From positions 6,682,217-6,746,216 of the forward strand of contig OZ038323.1 in NCBI GenBank assembly GCA_964035795.1: DNA of 64,000 bases, read 5' to 3'. The DNA comes from Pterobdella sp. o SKG-2022. Lineage: Eukaryota > Annelida > Clitellata > Hirudinida > Piscicolidae. The position numbers and the translations under genes are program-made. Below the pieces are notes generated by a model. The model was not told the origin of the DNA. It saw only the letters and a list, made by a program, of their open reading frames with translations, and made no database searches. Shown piece by piece: positions 15,106 to 26,778 of this stretch. Each line of letters starts with the position of its first letter. Position 1 is the first letter of the stretch.

Positions 15106-17547
15106 ATGAGTGAAATGGTGGCAGGCATTTTCGAGAACAACATTGATTCCAATGCTTCAACTACATCTCATTTCTCGATATTAGATTATCAAACATGGAC
15201 CAAAAACTTGAATATGGGAATCAAACCTCAAGATGAAACTTCCTACAAAAATTTTTCATCTTTTTCTCGTGTTACCTCAACTCACAACCAACAGCTAACT
15301 CCTTCTTTTTCGCTGAACTACCCAAATCATCAAATGTTGTTCAACCCATATTATTATTCAAACCAATCGTTTTTCAAAAACTTAAAAAAGTATTTGCAAT
15401 TCAAAAGCCATTCACGTGTTAAAGAGTCTTGGAATTTTTATGAGAAAAGTTTTAATAAGAAGAATATTCATGAAAAATGCTACCCATCAATGGAAGAAAA
15501 TACGAGTGTAATATTGATTGATGACGAAGACCAACTAAACACTTCACTCCACAAAGATGAGAGTGTAGAAAGGTACATAAAACTGACATCAAACCATCAA
15601 GGTAATGTTTTAGAGAAAGAAGTATTTAGTAATGACTCTGTGATTGTAGAGAGCAAAACTTTAGGCAATTTTATTGACGTAGACTTTCCTTTAGATCTGT
15701 CTTGTAAAAAAGCAAAAGAGAAAGAAAAAAAAGTAATTTTTATATTTTTGATAAGTATTTTTTTTGTTGAAATTTAAAATATATCTGATTGATATAATAA
15801 TATAAAATTTAAATTCGTTAATAATCTTCTAGGTTTGTTTTGAAAACGAAACATCTTTGTACCACAAAGCTGGAACTGACTATCAAAGTTGTTTTCTAAA
15901 ACCCGTTATTATTTAAATTAAGAAATACCACACAAAATTTATATCTTCAAAAGTCATTAATTAAATTATGAATCTTCAAATATTATCTAAGAAATTATAT
16001 ACGGAAAATTGAAAAATTATCTTAACTCTTACTTAATATACTTATCTATAAAACATCAATTTGAAGAGTTATAAAACATTTAAACTTAAGCTATAATTTT
16101 TTGTAAGTATGGCCTTATCATAAAAACCTTAGCACTAAATTTACTTGAAAACTCTTATTAAATATACTACTCCTATTAACCATATTACTACCAAAGCTAC
16201 TTTTAAGCTTAAAAAATTCTAGAACTCTTAAAAGAAATTCTCCCCAACCATGAAATCAACCCGTTGTGCGAAAAAACAATGAAAAAAATAAAAAATAGCT
16301 CAGAAAAACGTATAAAAAGGCCTATGAATGCCTTCATGATTTGGGCCCAGAATGAACGTAAAAAGATTTTGAATGCATTCCCTGAAGTGCACAACTCCCA
16401 CATCAGCAAGCTTCTAGGTGGGTGTGAGAAGGCTCTTGTCCAGGTTTCACTTTAAAGTTAAAAATTTCAAAGATAAAGTTATTTCTAGAAACTATTAAAA
16501 ATTTTTGATAAGCTCAACCTCGTTATATAACTTTGAAAGAGATAAGAAATTTTAATAGAAAGTTACATAAGATATCTCTAAACGTTATTATAAAGTTCGA
16601 AACTTTTTGTTAACAATGTAACATTTTCAACTTGTAAAGTTTTATTCAAACTATTGTTTAAAAATCTCTTCGCTTCATTTTGGCGCGAAAGAATCATATC
16701 TCTAAGCATTTTTTCATCTGAAAAATGTTATACAATATAACAACGTTAAATTGAAAAAATGTATTTAATAAAAATGATATCAAATTTAAACTCAAGGTTT
16801 GAAATGGAACAAAATGACGAATGAAGAAAAGCAGCCGTTCTTCAAACAGCAAGTGGAACTTAACAAATTGCACATGGAGAAGCATCCGGGATACCGTTAC
16901 AAGTGAGTGTTCTTTGTAGTTTGTGTGTGCTAATTGAATTTAAGTTTATTCTTAGAAATGATTTCCACACTCGTTAAAAACTAAATCATTTAAGTAATTG
17001 TTCGAAGTGAACGATTAAAATGGTTTTTGAAAACAAATATCTTTATTTGAAATTTCATTCTAAACGCGGTAAAGTCAAATGATTTTCATATTTTTGTTAC
17101 ACATGGAAAAGCGCCTTGAGGCGAATACTGGTCGGCTTACATACATACAAGTCATTGGAAATTTATATAATAAAAATATCAAAAACGTATTTAAGTTTTT
17201 AAAGAATCATTTTATATGAATATTGCTACTTTATTTGGAATTCAATCATTGATATTCAAACAATGACAATTAAAGATTTTTTATCTCTTTGATATCTCTG
17301 TACAGGCCTCGACAGAACAGGGTTTATTCTGTGAAAGGTCAAAAAGTGGGCATAAGTGAGTACAGAAAGCTAGTTAAAAAAGAAAAAAAGTCAGTCAATT
17401 TGTCAATATTTTTATAAGTAATAAAATATTTCATTATTTTAAAAAAATTTTTTGTTTTTATTTATTTTCATGGCTGAATTTTTATTGTTTTCCGCCAACA
17501 GGTTCCTAAGCAAAGAGCAGCACAAGGATAATGAAAAAACCAAATAA
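15106..17547 (+). CDS. SoxD: SoxD-type HMG-box transcription factor (Sox5/6/13 class)
   Basis: Exons: 15106-15732, 15833-15887, 16223-16417, 16797-16902, 17306-17389, 17502-17547; 370 residues, all phases consistent. The HMG box (about residues 257-327) contains [42 protein letters not shown] and [13 protein letters not shown]. The segment after it, [17 protein letters not shown], matches the stretch following the box in SoxD proteins (KLRIGEYKAIM). Residues 195-199 read PLDLS, the consensus for binding the co-repressor CtBP; vertebrate Sox5/Sox6 use a related site. V135-D142 (VILIDDED) looks like a SUMO-interacting motif. The protein is short for SoxD (vertebrate members about 600-800 residues), and I do not see the usual N-terminal leucine-zipper coiled coil. 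One intron splits the HMG box after SKLLG. Exon 2 is inferred mainly from phase and is the least certain part. Confidence 0.9.
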
Positions 17548-18765
17548 AAAGACATTAACCTTTCAACTTCAAAAATATATAGGCAGTTTTACACTTCAAC
17601 TGTTTCTCTATTTTGTTTCTCATACGATAGTCATGTTGACCGAAATAACCCTTTTTAATCTCATATTTCATAAGTTCATCTATCTCATACAAATTGGAAT
17701 TTCTAAGCACAGATTTGAAAGTTAACTAAACAAGACTACAATGTTAAATTTCTGTTTATTCAAACGATGATATTTTTTATATCTGAAAAAGCAACTTGTT
17801 CCAATGGAACTCATTTTCTGTTGGACCATTGAAGTCCAATGTGATATTCATGAACTTTGTTATTCAAAGAAATATTCATAGCATGATCTATAGTTTCTTT
17901 TATATTGTTTTTAAATACATCTTCAAAAACATTGTTAAAATGACTCGAAAATATTCGTTGTAAGCTCCGTATCATTGAATTGAAAACAACCACTTGAAAT
18001 ATTTTCCTTAATTTAATCTAAAAATAAAAGTATTCTCTATTTGTTTAAAAAGATTTTTCAATCATCTTAGCTAACTTTATATAACCTTTCTAAGTGTGTC
18101 TTGATTTGGAAAAAAAAGTATTTTTCTCTCCGCCCTCATAGCTCAGCTTGTAGAGCATTAGACTAATTATCTAAAGTTACTAATTTCAATCCCGCGTGAG
18201 CCTGTTTCACAACGTGTTTTTGCTAAATTAAAATTTTAACAAGCGTTTTAATGTATAACAAAAAGTTCTTTAAGATTACCGCATTACCTTCAAAACGGAT
18301 AAATCAAGTTCTGATGATGATGTCTTAACAACTCAAAAACTTTTGTGGTTTAATTAACTTATAAAACAGTGCTTTATTTTATTATATTGTTTCCAAGCTT
18401 TTATTTGATCAATGAAAATCATCTATAGGCTTATTTTTATTAATCTGATTAAATGCAAATAATTAAAACAATGAAGTGAACAATGTTATCGAAATTCTAA
18501 ACGTGTTAACTTGAAACCCAAAAAATTCCAGAAAAATTTATACGTAAAGAAAACTACTTAAAATAGTTTTTGAGAAATATAATGCGAACAATCTTGGTGA
18601 CGTAAAACGAAAAGGTCCAACAGTTAAGAAAATGTTTAAGTTAAATTTTTATTTATTCTTTCAAATAACGTTGAATACCTAAACTTGAACAATTTCAAAT
18701 TCTAAAAATGAAAATAGGTTGATTCCTATTTTTCATATGAACTGTTACAGAACAAAACAGGAATA
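17548..18765. other. Spacer between convergent SoxD and repeat-protein genes
   Basis: About 1.2 kb between the 3' ends of two convergent genes. The SoxD stop codon itself lies inside an AATAAA word, too close to serve as its own poly(A) signal. The only structured feature is SINE copy B at 18135-18300. Open frames at 17531-17725 and 17811-17993 are short and unlike any family. Confidence 0.45.
18135..18300 (+). mobile_element. tRNA-Ile-derived SINE, copy B (intergenic)
   Basis: The head reads CATAGCTCAGCTTGTAGAGC, then a perfect 5-bp anticodon stem TTAGA/TCTAA around the loop CTAATTA (anticodon AAT, Ile), then a B-box region TTTCAATCCCGCGTGAGC. The body has TTTTTGCTAAATTAAAA, AAGCGTTTTAA and TACCGCATTACCTT in the same order as copy A. 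A short GATGATGATG run follows at 18312-18321 and could be the remains of a simple-repeat tail. No clear target-site duplication was found. Confidence 0.75.
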
Positions 18766-21700
18766 TCAAGCTGGCGACTTTTCTCGTGGCGGTGTGAAGC
18801 GGATTTGCTGGGAAATGAATTCATTTAAGTAGTTTCATATAATCAATTATATTTTTGAATCATTTATTCAATCAAGATTTGAACCTGAGGTGCTTTGGAT
18901 CTTCTATTTTTTTCTACAGTGTTGTCTTCTGATTCCATTCTTCCCCATAACTCCCGAAGTTTTCTGGTTTTTGCTATAGAAACCATTTCGTCTTCGTAAT
19001 CTTGTTCTCTGTAAACATCGTTTCTCACTTCTGGTTTGTTCTCAAACACACCGGCTTCTTTGGCCCTTTCTTCTTCTACAACATTCCTACCATTTGTTTC
19101 CATTATGTTGTTTATTTTTTCAAAAAAGTCGGAAACTTATTTACGAGACTGATTTTTAAAAATATGTTTCTAGCTATTAAGTTGACTTCAACTAAACATT
19201 TTCTATTTGGAAACTCATTTCCATAAAAAACTGACCCTGAAATTTTTCCATATTGGCTGAAGTTAGCCCCTTCAACATCTAGAGTGACCCACTTATTACG
19301 CAAGTTAGAGGTCAATCCCTGTTGTCGAATCAAGTGCAGATGCTCGTGAGACTCATCCCCGTGTCTTCATTTTGTTTCATTTGTGAATGTGAAAAATTTA
19401 ATAAAGGGAAATTTTTGACATATTTTAATAAAACGACATTATGATAAGTTTCACTGTACTGTGCATTTCCTCAAATGATTTTTAACTTTTGTTTCACAAA
19501 TTATAGTACCGTTTATCAATAAATTTTACCCCAGTGTTGCTTCATTGAAATCTACGTTTAAGGCTCAAAATTTTACATAATCATTTTCATAAACGACTGA
19601 TTCCTAGAACTACCAATGTTGCCAACCTGGTGATGTCGTCTCGAAGGGTGTGTGGCTTGTTCTCATGCACTCCTGGGCCCTCTGCCAAATCCATCACTGG
19701 AGGACTCTTTGGAGACTGTACATTTTATTGTTTATAAGTATGGAATGATGTTATTTAGTGGAAATATTTTCAGAGATTTCAAAACACCTCTCAATAATTT
19801 TGAATACTTTGTAGTTTCATAAAAGCTTTTCACCTTCGGATTCCAGAAATCTTGATCTAGAAACTTCTTCGACATCATTTTTGCAAGCCCTTGCCTAGTC
19901 ATTACCTCGTCATACAAGGCCCCTGATTTTGTTATCTCATCTGTACTTTCTGTGGGTTTGTTCTCAAAAACTCCAGCTTCTTTTCCACTTGCTAGATCCC
20001 CTTCAAGATTGAATAGTTTCCTGTTTCTCCAAGATGTATCCAAGTTCTGCCATCTGAAACAGTATCGAATTCTCATTTAATTGTGAATTATAGTTTATAA
20101 ATAATTTTATGGTGAATTTCATTTATTTTTTCAAAACATTTGAAGCCCATACTTGTTAGTCATTACTTTAGTAGTGCCTTTTTCAATCAAATCACATTCA
20201 TAGCGAGTGATGTCTTCTCCAGTGGGAGGATTGTAACTGCTTTCCATAGCTGGTGTGGCACTTTCAAATGGGATTTTGTGAATGAGTTTAAAAAAATGAG
20301 TAAAAATTGCAAACTTTCAATTTTCATACAGAGCTTCAAAAACCTGTTTCTGGAGGACCCTTTGCTGTCGTTTTGAGTGCTCCAATATTCTTTAATTTGA
20401 GTGGTGTTGCCACTTTTGAGTCGAGCTATTTCTTCTTCAGGGGACAGAATCTCATCATCTTCTCGACGTACGTCACTTCGTACAACTGGTGTGTTTTCAC
20501 TGATGCCTGAACACAAGTATAGATTCATTTATTTTATTTATGTTTAAAGTTTTTGAATTTCTTTTAAAGTATGAGCATTTTAACTAAAGTAAACAAATAT
20601 ATTAACTTTTTTCATCTTCTTTTTCGACCAGTCTTATTTCTTTGGTTTGTTTGACATAGTTTTCTTTCATACTGGACCATAATTTTTTCAAATTTTGTGT
20701 CATTCCTTTATTTGTCACCATCGATCCATCCTCATAATCATCATCTTCTCTTATCACATCTGAACGTTGAGTGGGTTGGCTCTCTGCCACCTGGATTATA
20801 AAATTCACTCAAAGTTGAGTCTGAGTTCATCAAAAATAAAAACAAAATTATTAAGTATTCACGCCTTAAAGTTCAGAAAAACTCACCTTTCCTTCATCTT
20901 CAGCGATGCTGATTGGTGCTCTGTTGATGTTGAATTGGTTATTTGCTCTTAACATCCACTCGTCTTTCTTCTTTTTTGTTCCATCTATACCACGTATCTC
21001 TTCTTCCGGAGATAATACTTCATCTGCCCTTATCACACCCTCTAGCCTTGTCGGTTCGTTTTCAAATACCTGGTTCAAAAATTTTTTTCGGTATTTTAAT
21101 TCATTTATTCATATTAGAACCAACTTGAATTTTTTTAAACTGACCCCAGCTCCTGAAAGAAGCATCTGACTAGCGATTTCTTCTCCAGCTGTTGTTTTGT
21201 TATACTCACTAGTTCCTTTGACGTTACCACTTTCGAAAAAAGCTTTCATTTTTTGGGCAGTTTCAGGAGCCTTGACTTTCACTTGATCGTTTTCCTTCCT
21301 CACTTGTGCAGTGTTTTCCAGATTGCTCTCGATACTTTCATCTATCTGTATGGACTTTTGAAATGAGGAGTTTATCTGTCCATCGTTTATTTTTGTGATT
21401 TCTTCGGTCGACTTTGCTTGAAATGCTTGGTGAGAAGTGTTGTTTTGGTGATTCTGTGGATTGAAAAGCTCATTTGGTGGCTGGATTTTTGGTGTTTCAT
21501 TCAGTAATTTTTGTTGATTTTGTTCTTTCATTAAAATTTCTTTTTGTTTTTTTTCAAAAACTTGTTTTTGGCGTTCTTTTTCTATTAATAATCGTTGTTG
21601 TTCTTCATCTTCTCTTTGTTTCTGAACTAGTGTTTGTTGTTCATTGAATTGTTGTTCACGAAGTAATTGTTGCTGCTCTAATAGCTGTTCCTTCAAAACC

Positions 21701-22122
21701 TGTTGTTCAGTCGTTTGCTTTTTGAGCTTCAGCTCCAAATCTTTTTGAGCTTGCTTTCTTTGTTCTGACAATTGCCTTAAAGAAAGTTTTTGACCTGTAG
21801 GACTGATTAAAGACTGTTGAGTGATGCTTTGAATGATTTCTTGGGGAGGAGATTGAGATGTTTGATGGTTTTCATCGCTAGTTCCATTTGTCATAGGTGG
21901 TTGTTGCGAAAGATTTAGTTTTTGATCAAAATTGTTGGATAGATGATTTTGCTCATTAGTGGGAGAAATGCTACTTTGGAAACTCAAAGGAGCAGATGTA
22001 TTTGAAGATGGGTGATTGATCGGTTGGCAATCTACAAAGTCTTGGTCGAAATGGAAGGAGTGATCATGAGGAGAGTGCTCGTTCTCAACGATGGTTTCAA
22101 GAGCGAACATGTTGTGGTTCAT
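18766..22122 (-). CDS. Gln-rich coiled-coil protein with six V-x-E-N-x-P repeats (unidentified)
   Basis: Exons in reading order: 22122-21145, 21069-20887, 20790-20607, 20506-20344, 20053-19834, 19715-19627, 19364-19236, 19086-18885, 18807-18766; 729 residues, phase kept throughout. The first 326 residues hold a Ser/Pro/Asn-rich head and a long Gln/Glu/Lys/Leu coiled coil (about residues 115-200, e.g. KEQLLEQQQLLREQQ). Then come six repeats of about 45-55 residues: VFENEPTRLEGVIRADE, VAESQPTQRSDVIREDD, ISENTPVVRSDVRREDD, VFENKPTESTDEITKSG, VHENKPHTLRDDITRHG and VFENKPEVRNDVYREQD. Most are followed by a 'x-L-K/R-x-x-W' element (TQNLKKLWSSM, TSNLRNKWVTL, RKLRELWGRM). The tail is FTPPREKSPA. Most repeats begin at or near an exon start. 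I do not recognise the family; the layout suggests a cytoskeletal scaffold, which is only inference. The acceptor before exon 7 (19365) has a poor pyrimidine tract. Confidence 0.82.
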
Positions 22123-23310
22123 CGTTCTAACTGTTCATAAAACAGAACTGATATATTTCATTTGAATTGAGATTTAGTAATGTTTAAATATACGTATCCA
22201 GTTAGTTTTACGCAAAAAGTATACAATTAACAAAAATTTTCAAACAAAAAATCAATATTTATTACTATGACGGAAAAATATTACAGAACTGCATTGATAA
22301 ACATACATGACTTATCAATTAAAAATCCGAAATATATACCGAAAAAAACTCATTAATATTCATACTTGAACTAAGTATAGATGTTTGGCAGAAGTTGTGT
22401 TTGTTCTAGAATGTTCAAAAGAATTTTCTGAGTAATTATAGAAACTTTCACAATCTACCTGCCTAAATAATATAAGTTTATATATTTTCTTGGCACTGTA
22501 TTCACTTTCCAGTATAAAACATAAGAATTTTTCACTTCAAATATATTTACAAGTATACATGCTTTTGTAGAAGCAAGCCGGTTATTTCAGCAGAAAGTAT
22601 TTCTTAATCATCATCAGCACTACGCAGAATTAACATATTACACATAACAAAAGTTCATGAAAAAAAATATTCTGAACATGATACCTTTTATTGTCAGTTT
22701 ATTATCTGCTCAATATTCATTCAGTCAACGAAAGATTGACTACTCTACAAATAATTTTAATTTATGTTGTGGTAAATATTCAAAAAGCTTTTTTAAACAT
22801 CAACTCTCAGATATGGCCGTTTCAACCTTGTATTCATTATCAACATATTTGAAAACATAAGTGAAACCATCTACTTAGAGAATTCGTTTCGTAAGAAAAC
22901 TATTCTAAGCAACTTTGAAGTTAATTAGACCGATACCTGTAACTAACTCTTGTTTTTTCAATCTTGAATCATTCCAACATTGGTTTTTAAGAACTTTTAT
23001 GATTGCTTAGTTAAATGCTAATTGATATTTTTCAACGAAATTTCTTCTAAGAATAAATGGGAAAGAAAGTTGTAACACATTTTGAATTTTAATAAAAATG
23101 TTAATCACAAAACAAAATTAACTATGTTATGAAATTAACAATATTTATAATAATAATAATAATAATAAATAGGTATTAAACTCTTAAAAATTATTTTAGA
23201 AAATTTAACCACTTCTAACCATATAACCCAATCGATGACCAAACCCAACCACCACAGAAACCACTAAGTATGAACTGAACTAAATAAACTAAAAACCCTC
23301 TAAGAAACTC
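22123..23310. other. Spacer between two co-directional minus-strand genes, with (TAA)7
   Basis: About 1.2 kb of AT-rich sequence holding the 3' UTR of PSMD12 and the promoter of the repeat protein. A (TAA)7 microsatellite lies at 23148-23168. A 67-codon plus-strand ORF (22657-22860) is considered chance. No regulatory signal can be assigned with confidence. Confidence 0.45.
23148..23168. repeat. (TAA)7 microsatellite
   Basis: Seven perfect TAA units lie in intergenic sequence just downstream of the PSMD12 stop codon on the minus strand. Confidence 0.9.
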
Positions 23311-26300
23311 TCAATGAAACTTGAAAACCATCTCTTCCTTGGTGATGAGGTGATTGGCTTTGTTCAATAAGTTCATGAGACTGTTCACCTTACCTGACCA
23401 ATCATTCAGCACTTCTGTAGGATCTTTGGTTCCCTGGAAGTTCACCACGCCCTCCAACCTTCGTGCAATGCATTTGCGGTTAACATTGAATAAAAAATTA
23501 CAATTGCGTTAAAAATATATTATTTTTTGATTGATTCAATAAAATCCATTTATATCCCACAAATGTAAGAAATATAATGCTTTGATGGATTTCATGAAAA
23601 TGATCCACTAAGTATACTTTTTAATTTTAATTAAAATCCCCATATTTATTTCAGCATTTCTACAAATTTATTATCTCTTCATTCTTCAATTGTTGATAAA
23701 GACGGCACCTGTCAATCTTGGCGGAGACAGTGTGCGAGACGACCAGACTGGAGAGAGACTCTTCAGCTTCTGCTCCAGACAGATCAAGCAGCTGAGCCAG
23801 TCTGCTGAGGTGGATGCGGGTGTAATACTTGGCTATCACCCTGATGTTCTGTGGATCAGTTGTGATGTACATATGATATAAACGTTATATATGGTATAAC
23901 CATCCTATAAATACTCATCGAGTTATATATTTATTATATAGATGATTATTTTCTGTGAACTTAATAGTTAGCCTCAACCTATCGGATAAAACGTATAGCT
24001 TGTTTTCCTGAAGGTCCTTAAAAGATAGTATCAACCAATCATGGGCGCAATAACAATTATGCCAATTATAAACTAAAAGAAAGAAACATCTCGTTATAAG
24101 ATACAATATATCTCGTTATGAGATATATACTATTTGGTGCATTCACAGAGGTTTTAATGATCCATCACTTGTTTCCCTTCTCAAGAAAAGGGTTCCTTAG
24201 TTGATATATACTCGATAAAACATCGTCAGCTAAAGGCATACACTTTTTCCAAGATTAAAGAAACTTCTTACAACAGTGTGTGGGAAATAATCACAATTTG
24301 ATACAACTATAACTTTGTCCTACGAAAAGTTTTGTGAGCTAAGTTAATAAATATCTTGTTTGCTTCCTTCCTTGTTTGATTTAGTCTATTCTATGTCATT
24401 AAAACAGTGTCTTATAAACCTACTAACGCCTTACTCATGCTACCCTATTAAACATTCATATAAAAACTTTCATAACAGACATGTTCAACGATGCGAGACT
24501 TGAGAGTTTTCCATCTCTTGGCACCTGCTGGAAAATTCTTGTCGAAGATCTGGTTGGTCGGAGGACTGGCGAGCAACTGGCTCTCATACTTGTGCTCGAG
24601 GGCTGTCCACTGCATAATTTCATCTGTGGTGAACAGCTCTATCAGGTCTCTGTGAGTTGTGATCAATGTATTGAATATTTTCATGGAAATTAACGATTTT
24701 CGTTGCTTAACCAACTGATCAATATCATAAATACTCCTTTGATGAAAGTTTTCAAACTTCAAAAACATGTATTTTGTTGTGATAATTACTCATGGAAAGA
24801 ACCCACAACATCCTCTACAAACTTGACAAGAGGAAGCTCTTGAACAAAAGGATCAATTTTGATTCGATGTATGAGATCAGACTGCTCATTGTCAAAGGGG
24901 GACAAGATCAAGTACATCACCATGCTGGTCAGAGCCTGGGGGTGTACCAAGAAAATTTTAAACATTCTTATTTATATGCTTCAAAGTATGGTTATTTTAT
25001 ACAAATTTCATCTTCACTTGAGAATATGATATATATATATAAACTTCATTATAAACCAGGAAATTTCAATATTATCATAGCTCAAAAAACAAAGTAAATT
25101 TAATAAATAGTTATTATCATTATTATTAGATGCATGAAAGCAGTAAAAAGATACATGAGAGAACCAACCTCTGCCTTCTTGTGGGCGTCATTCTGGATGG
25201 CAGGAGTGTTGTAGATGGCGTTGTAATGCTTACATATAGATAAATTTTTGTCCTCGTGTTGGTCAAGTTCTATCATCAGCTTGTAGTATTGCATCTTGTG
25301 GTCCTATTGTGTCATTTTTAATTGTTTTATTGTTCTGCCTTTTTTATATAGTTTCTTAAAACTTTTGTAAAAATCAGCAAAAACTTTTGGTAAATAAAAC
25401 CTTATGATAATTCATTAGTATTAAATTCTTATGATTATCATTAATTCTGGGCATAAAGATCAAACTGCATTGAAATTAGTGCCTATAGTTAAGGGCTGCT
25501 TTTTTGTTGAAACCCAAATAACAGTAAATCTGGATAGCAGGTATCAAAATATTAATATTCTGGTGTTTTTGTCTTATGTCTTGTTGGATGATATTTGTTG
25601 AAAACAACAAGGCAAATTGCCCAAGTGTGGGAAACTTGGATGTGTATTATAAATAAAGTTAATATCAGCTTAGACTGGTAATCTATGAAATTTTGTCGAA
25701 AATGAAGTGGTTTGTTTTAATAATTTGATCCAAGTAGTATCAATAATCTAGACCAAGTATTGCCAACCCCAGTTGATGAGACTAACATGATATACCAATG
25801 ATTACAACTAACCTCTGATACACCACACTCACCAAAGTTTTTTCATCTTCAAAGTATTTTGGCGTAATTTTTTTTGAGACAATCTGAGCCCTCACAAGAT
25901 CTCCATGCAGAAGATTCAGTCTCATCTGCTCCAGTATAAATGACACCTTTTCTTGCTTTTCCATTGAACCATAAGTTTCCACCTTGGAAAAATTTGATAG
26001 GTATGAGATTTTATGGAGTGATGTATTTAATTAATTAAAATTTTTATTAATTGTAACTAAGCTTCAAGAACAAACCTGTAGCTCTTGTAAAACAGATGCA
26101 GCTTCAGCTATATTACCCTCTGCTTCCCTTATTTTTGACAACATTAAGCTTAATCGAGCCATTTCATTTTCAACATATATTTTTCCAGCTGTGACAGATC
26201 TCAGAGTCTCAATAAGTTTCAACTTCTTCTCTTTATCTTTACATTTCTCAACATACCCATAAACCTCTTGAACCATCTTCACAACAGCTTGTTTCAGTTG

Positions 26301-26778
26301 ACCTCTTTTTTTTGTCAATGTCACTATATTCTCATTTAACAAGTCAAAGTTATTCAGCTCATGGCACAAACTTACTATACAAACAAGAATCTTTCCAGTT
26401 GAAATAGCATCGGAGCCCTGAACAAAAAATTATGAATTCACTAAGATTTTTTATAGTAAGCATCTTTAAAGTAAACTGTATATAATCAAACCGTTCTCGT
26501 CTGTTTTTCTAAAGCCATTAAAATATCTATTGCTTCAGTTAATTTGCCACCCTGTAATTGTAAAGTTATATTTGAATAATTTTCAACTTTCTTAATAGTT
26601 TACTCAAAATACAGCTTGAGAAATGTGACTATGCAAAATTGAAATTTGACGATGTAATTGAAATTTTAAATTAAGTGACCCTGGCAAGTTTTTCACATTC
26701 TGGTATTTTTTCCGCAACTGTGGCACTGTAATCAACATCCATTTTATGAACATTTCCATCATCAAGCAAGTCAGCCAT
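23311..26778 (-). CDS. PSMD12: 26S proteasome non-ATPase regulatory subunit 12 (Rpn5/PSMD12)
   Basis: Exons in reading order: 26778-26680, 26551-26492, 26417-26076, 25982-25833, 25303-25169, 24935-24790, 24649-24481, 23848-23709, 23458-23311; 462 residues (human 456). Rpn5 is a PCI-domain scaffold subunit of the proteasome lid. Close matches to human include [10 protein letters not shown] near the N-terminus, [84 protein letters not shown] and [19 protein letters not shown], the last two in the C-terminal PCI/winged-helix region. All introns are GT-AG. The donor of exon 6 (GTAATT below 24790) is the least certain; with it, the loop between QELP and DLIELF is about 13 residues longer than in human. 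It is the second proteasome regulatory-particle gene in the window. Confidence 0.96.

Noticed and set aside
18135..18205. Functional tRNA-Ile(AAT) gene
   Set aside because: The anticodon stem is perfect, but the T arm and acceptor stem are mispaired and the SINE body follows directly.
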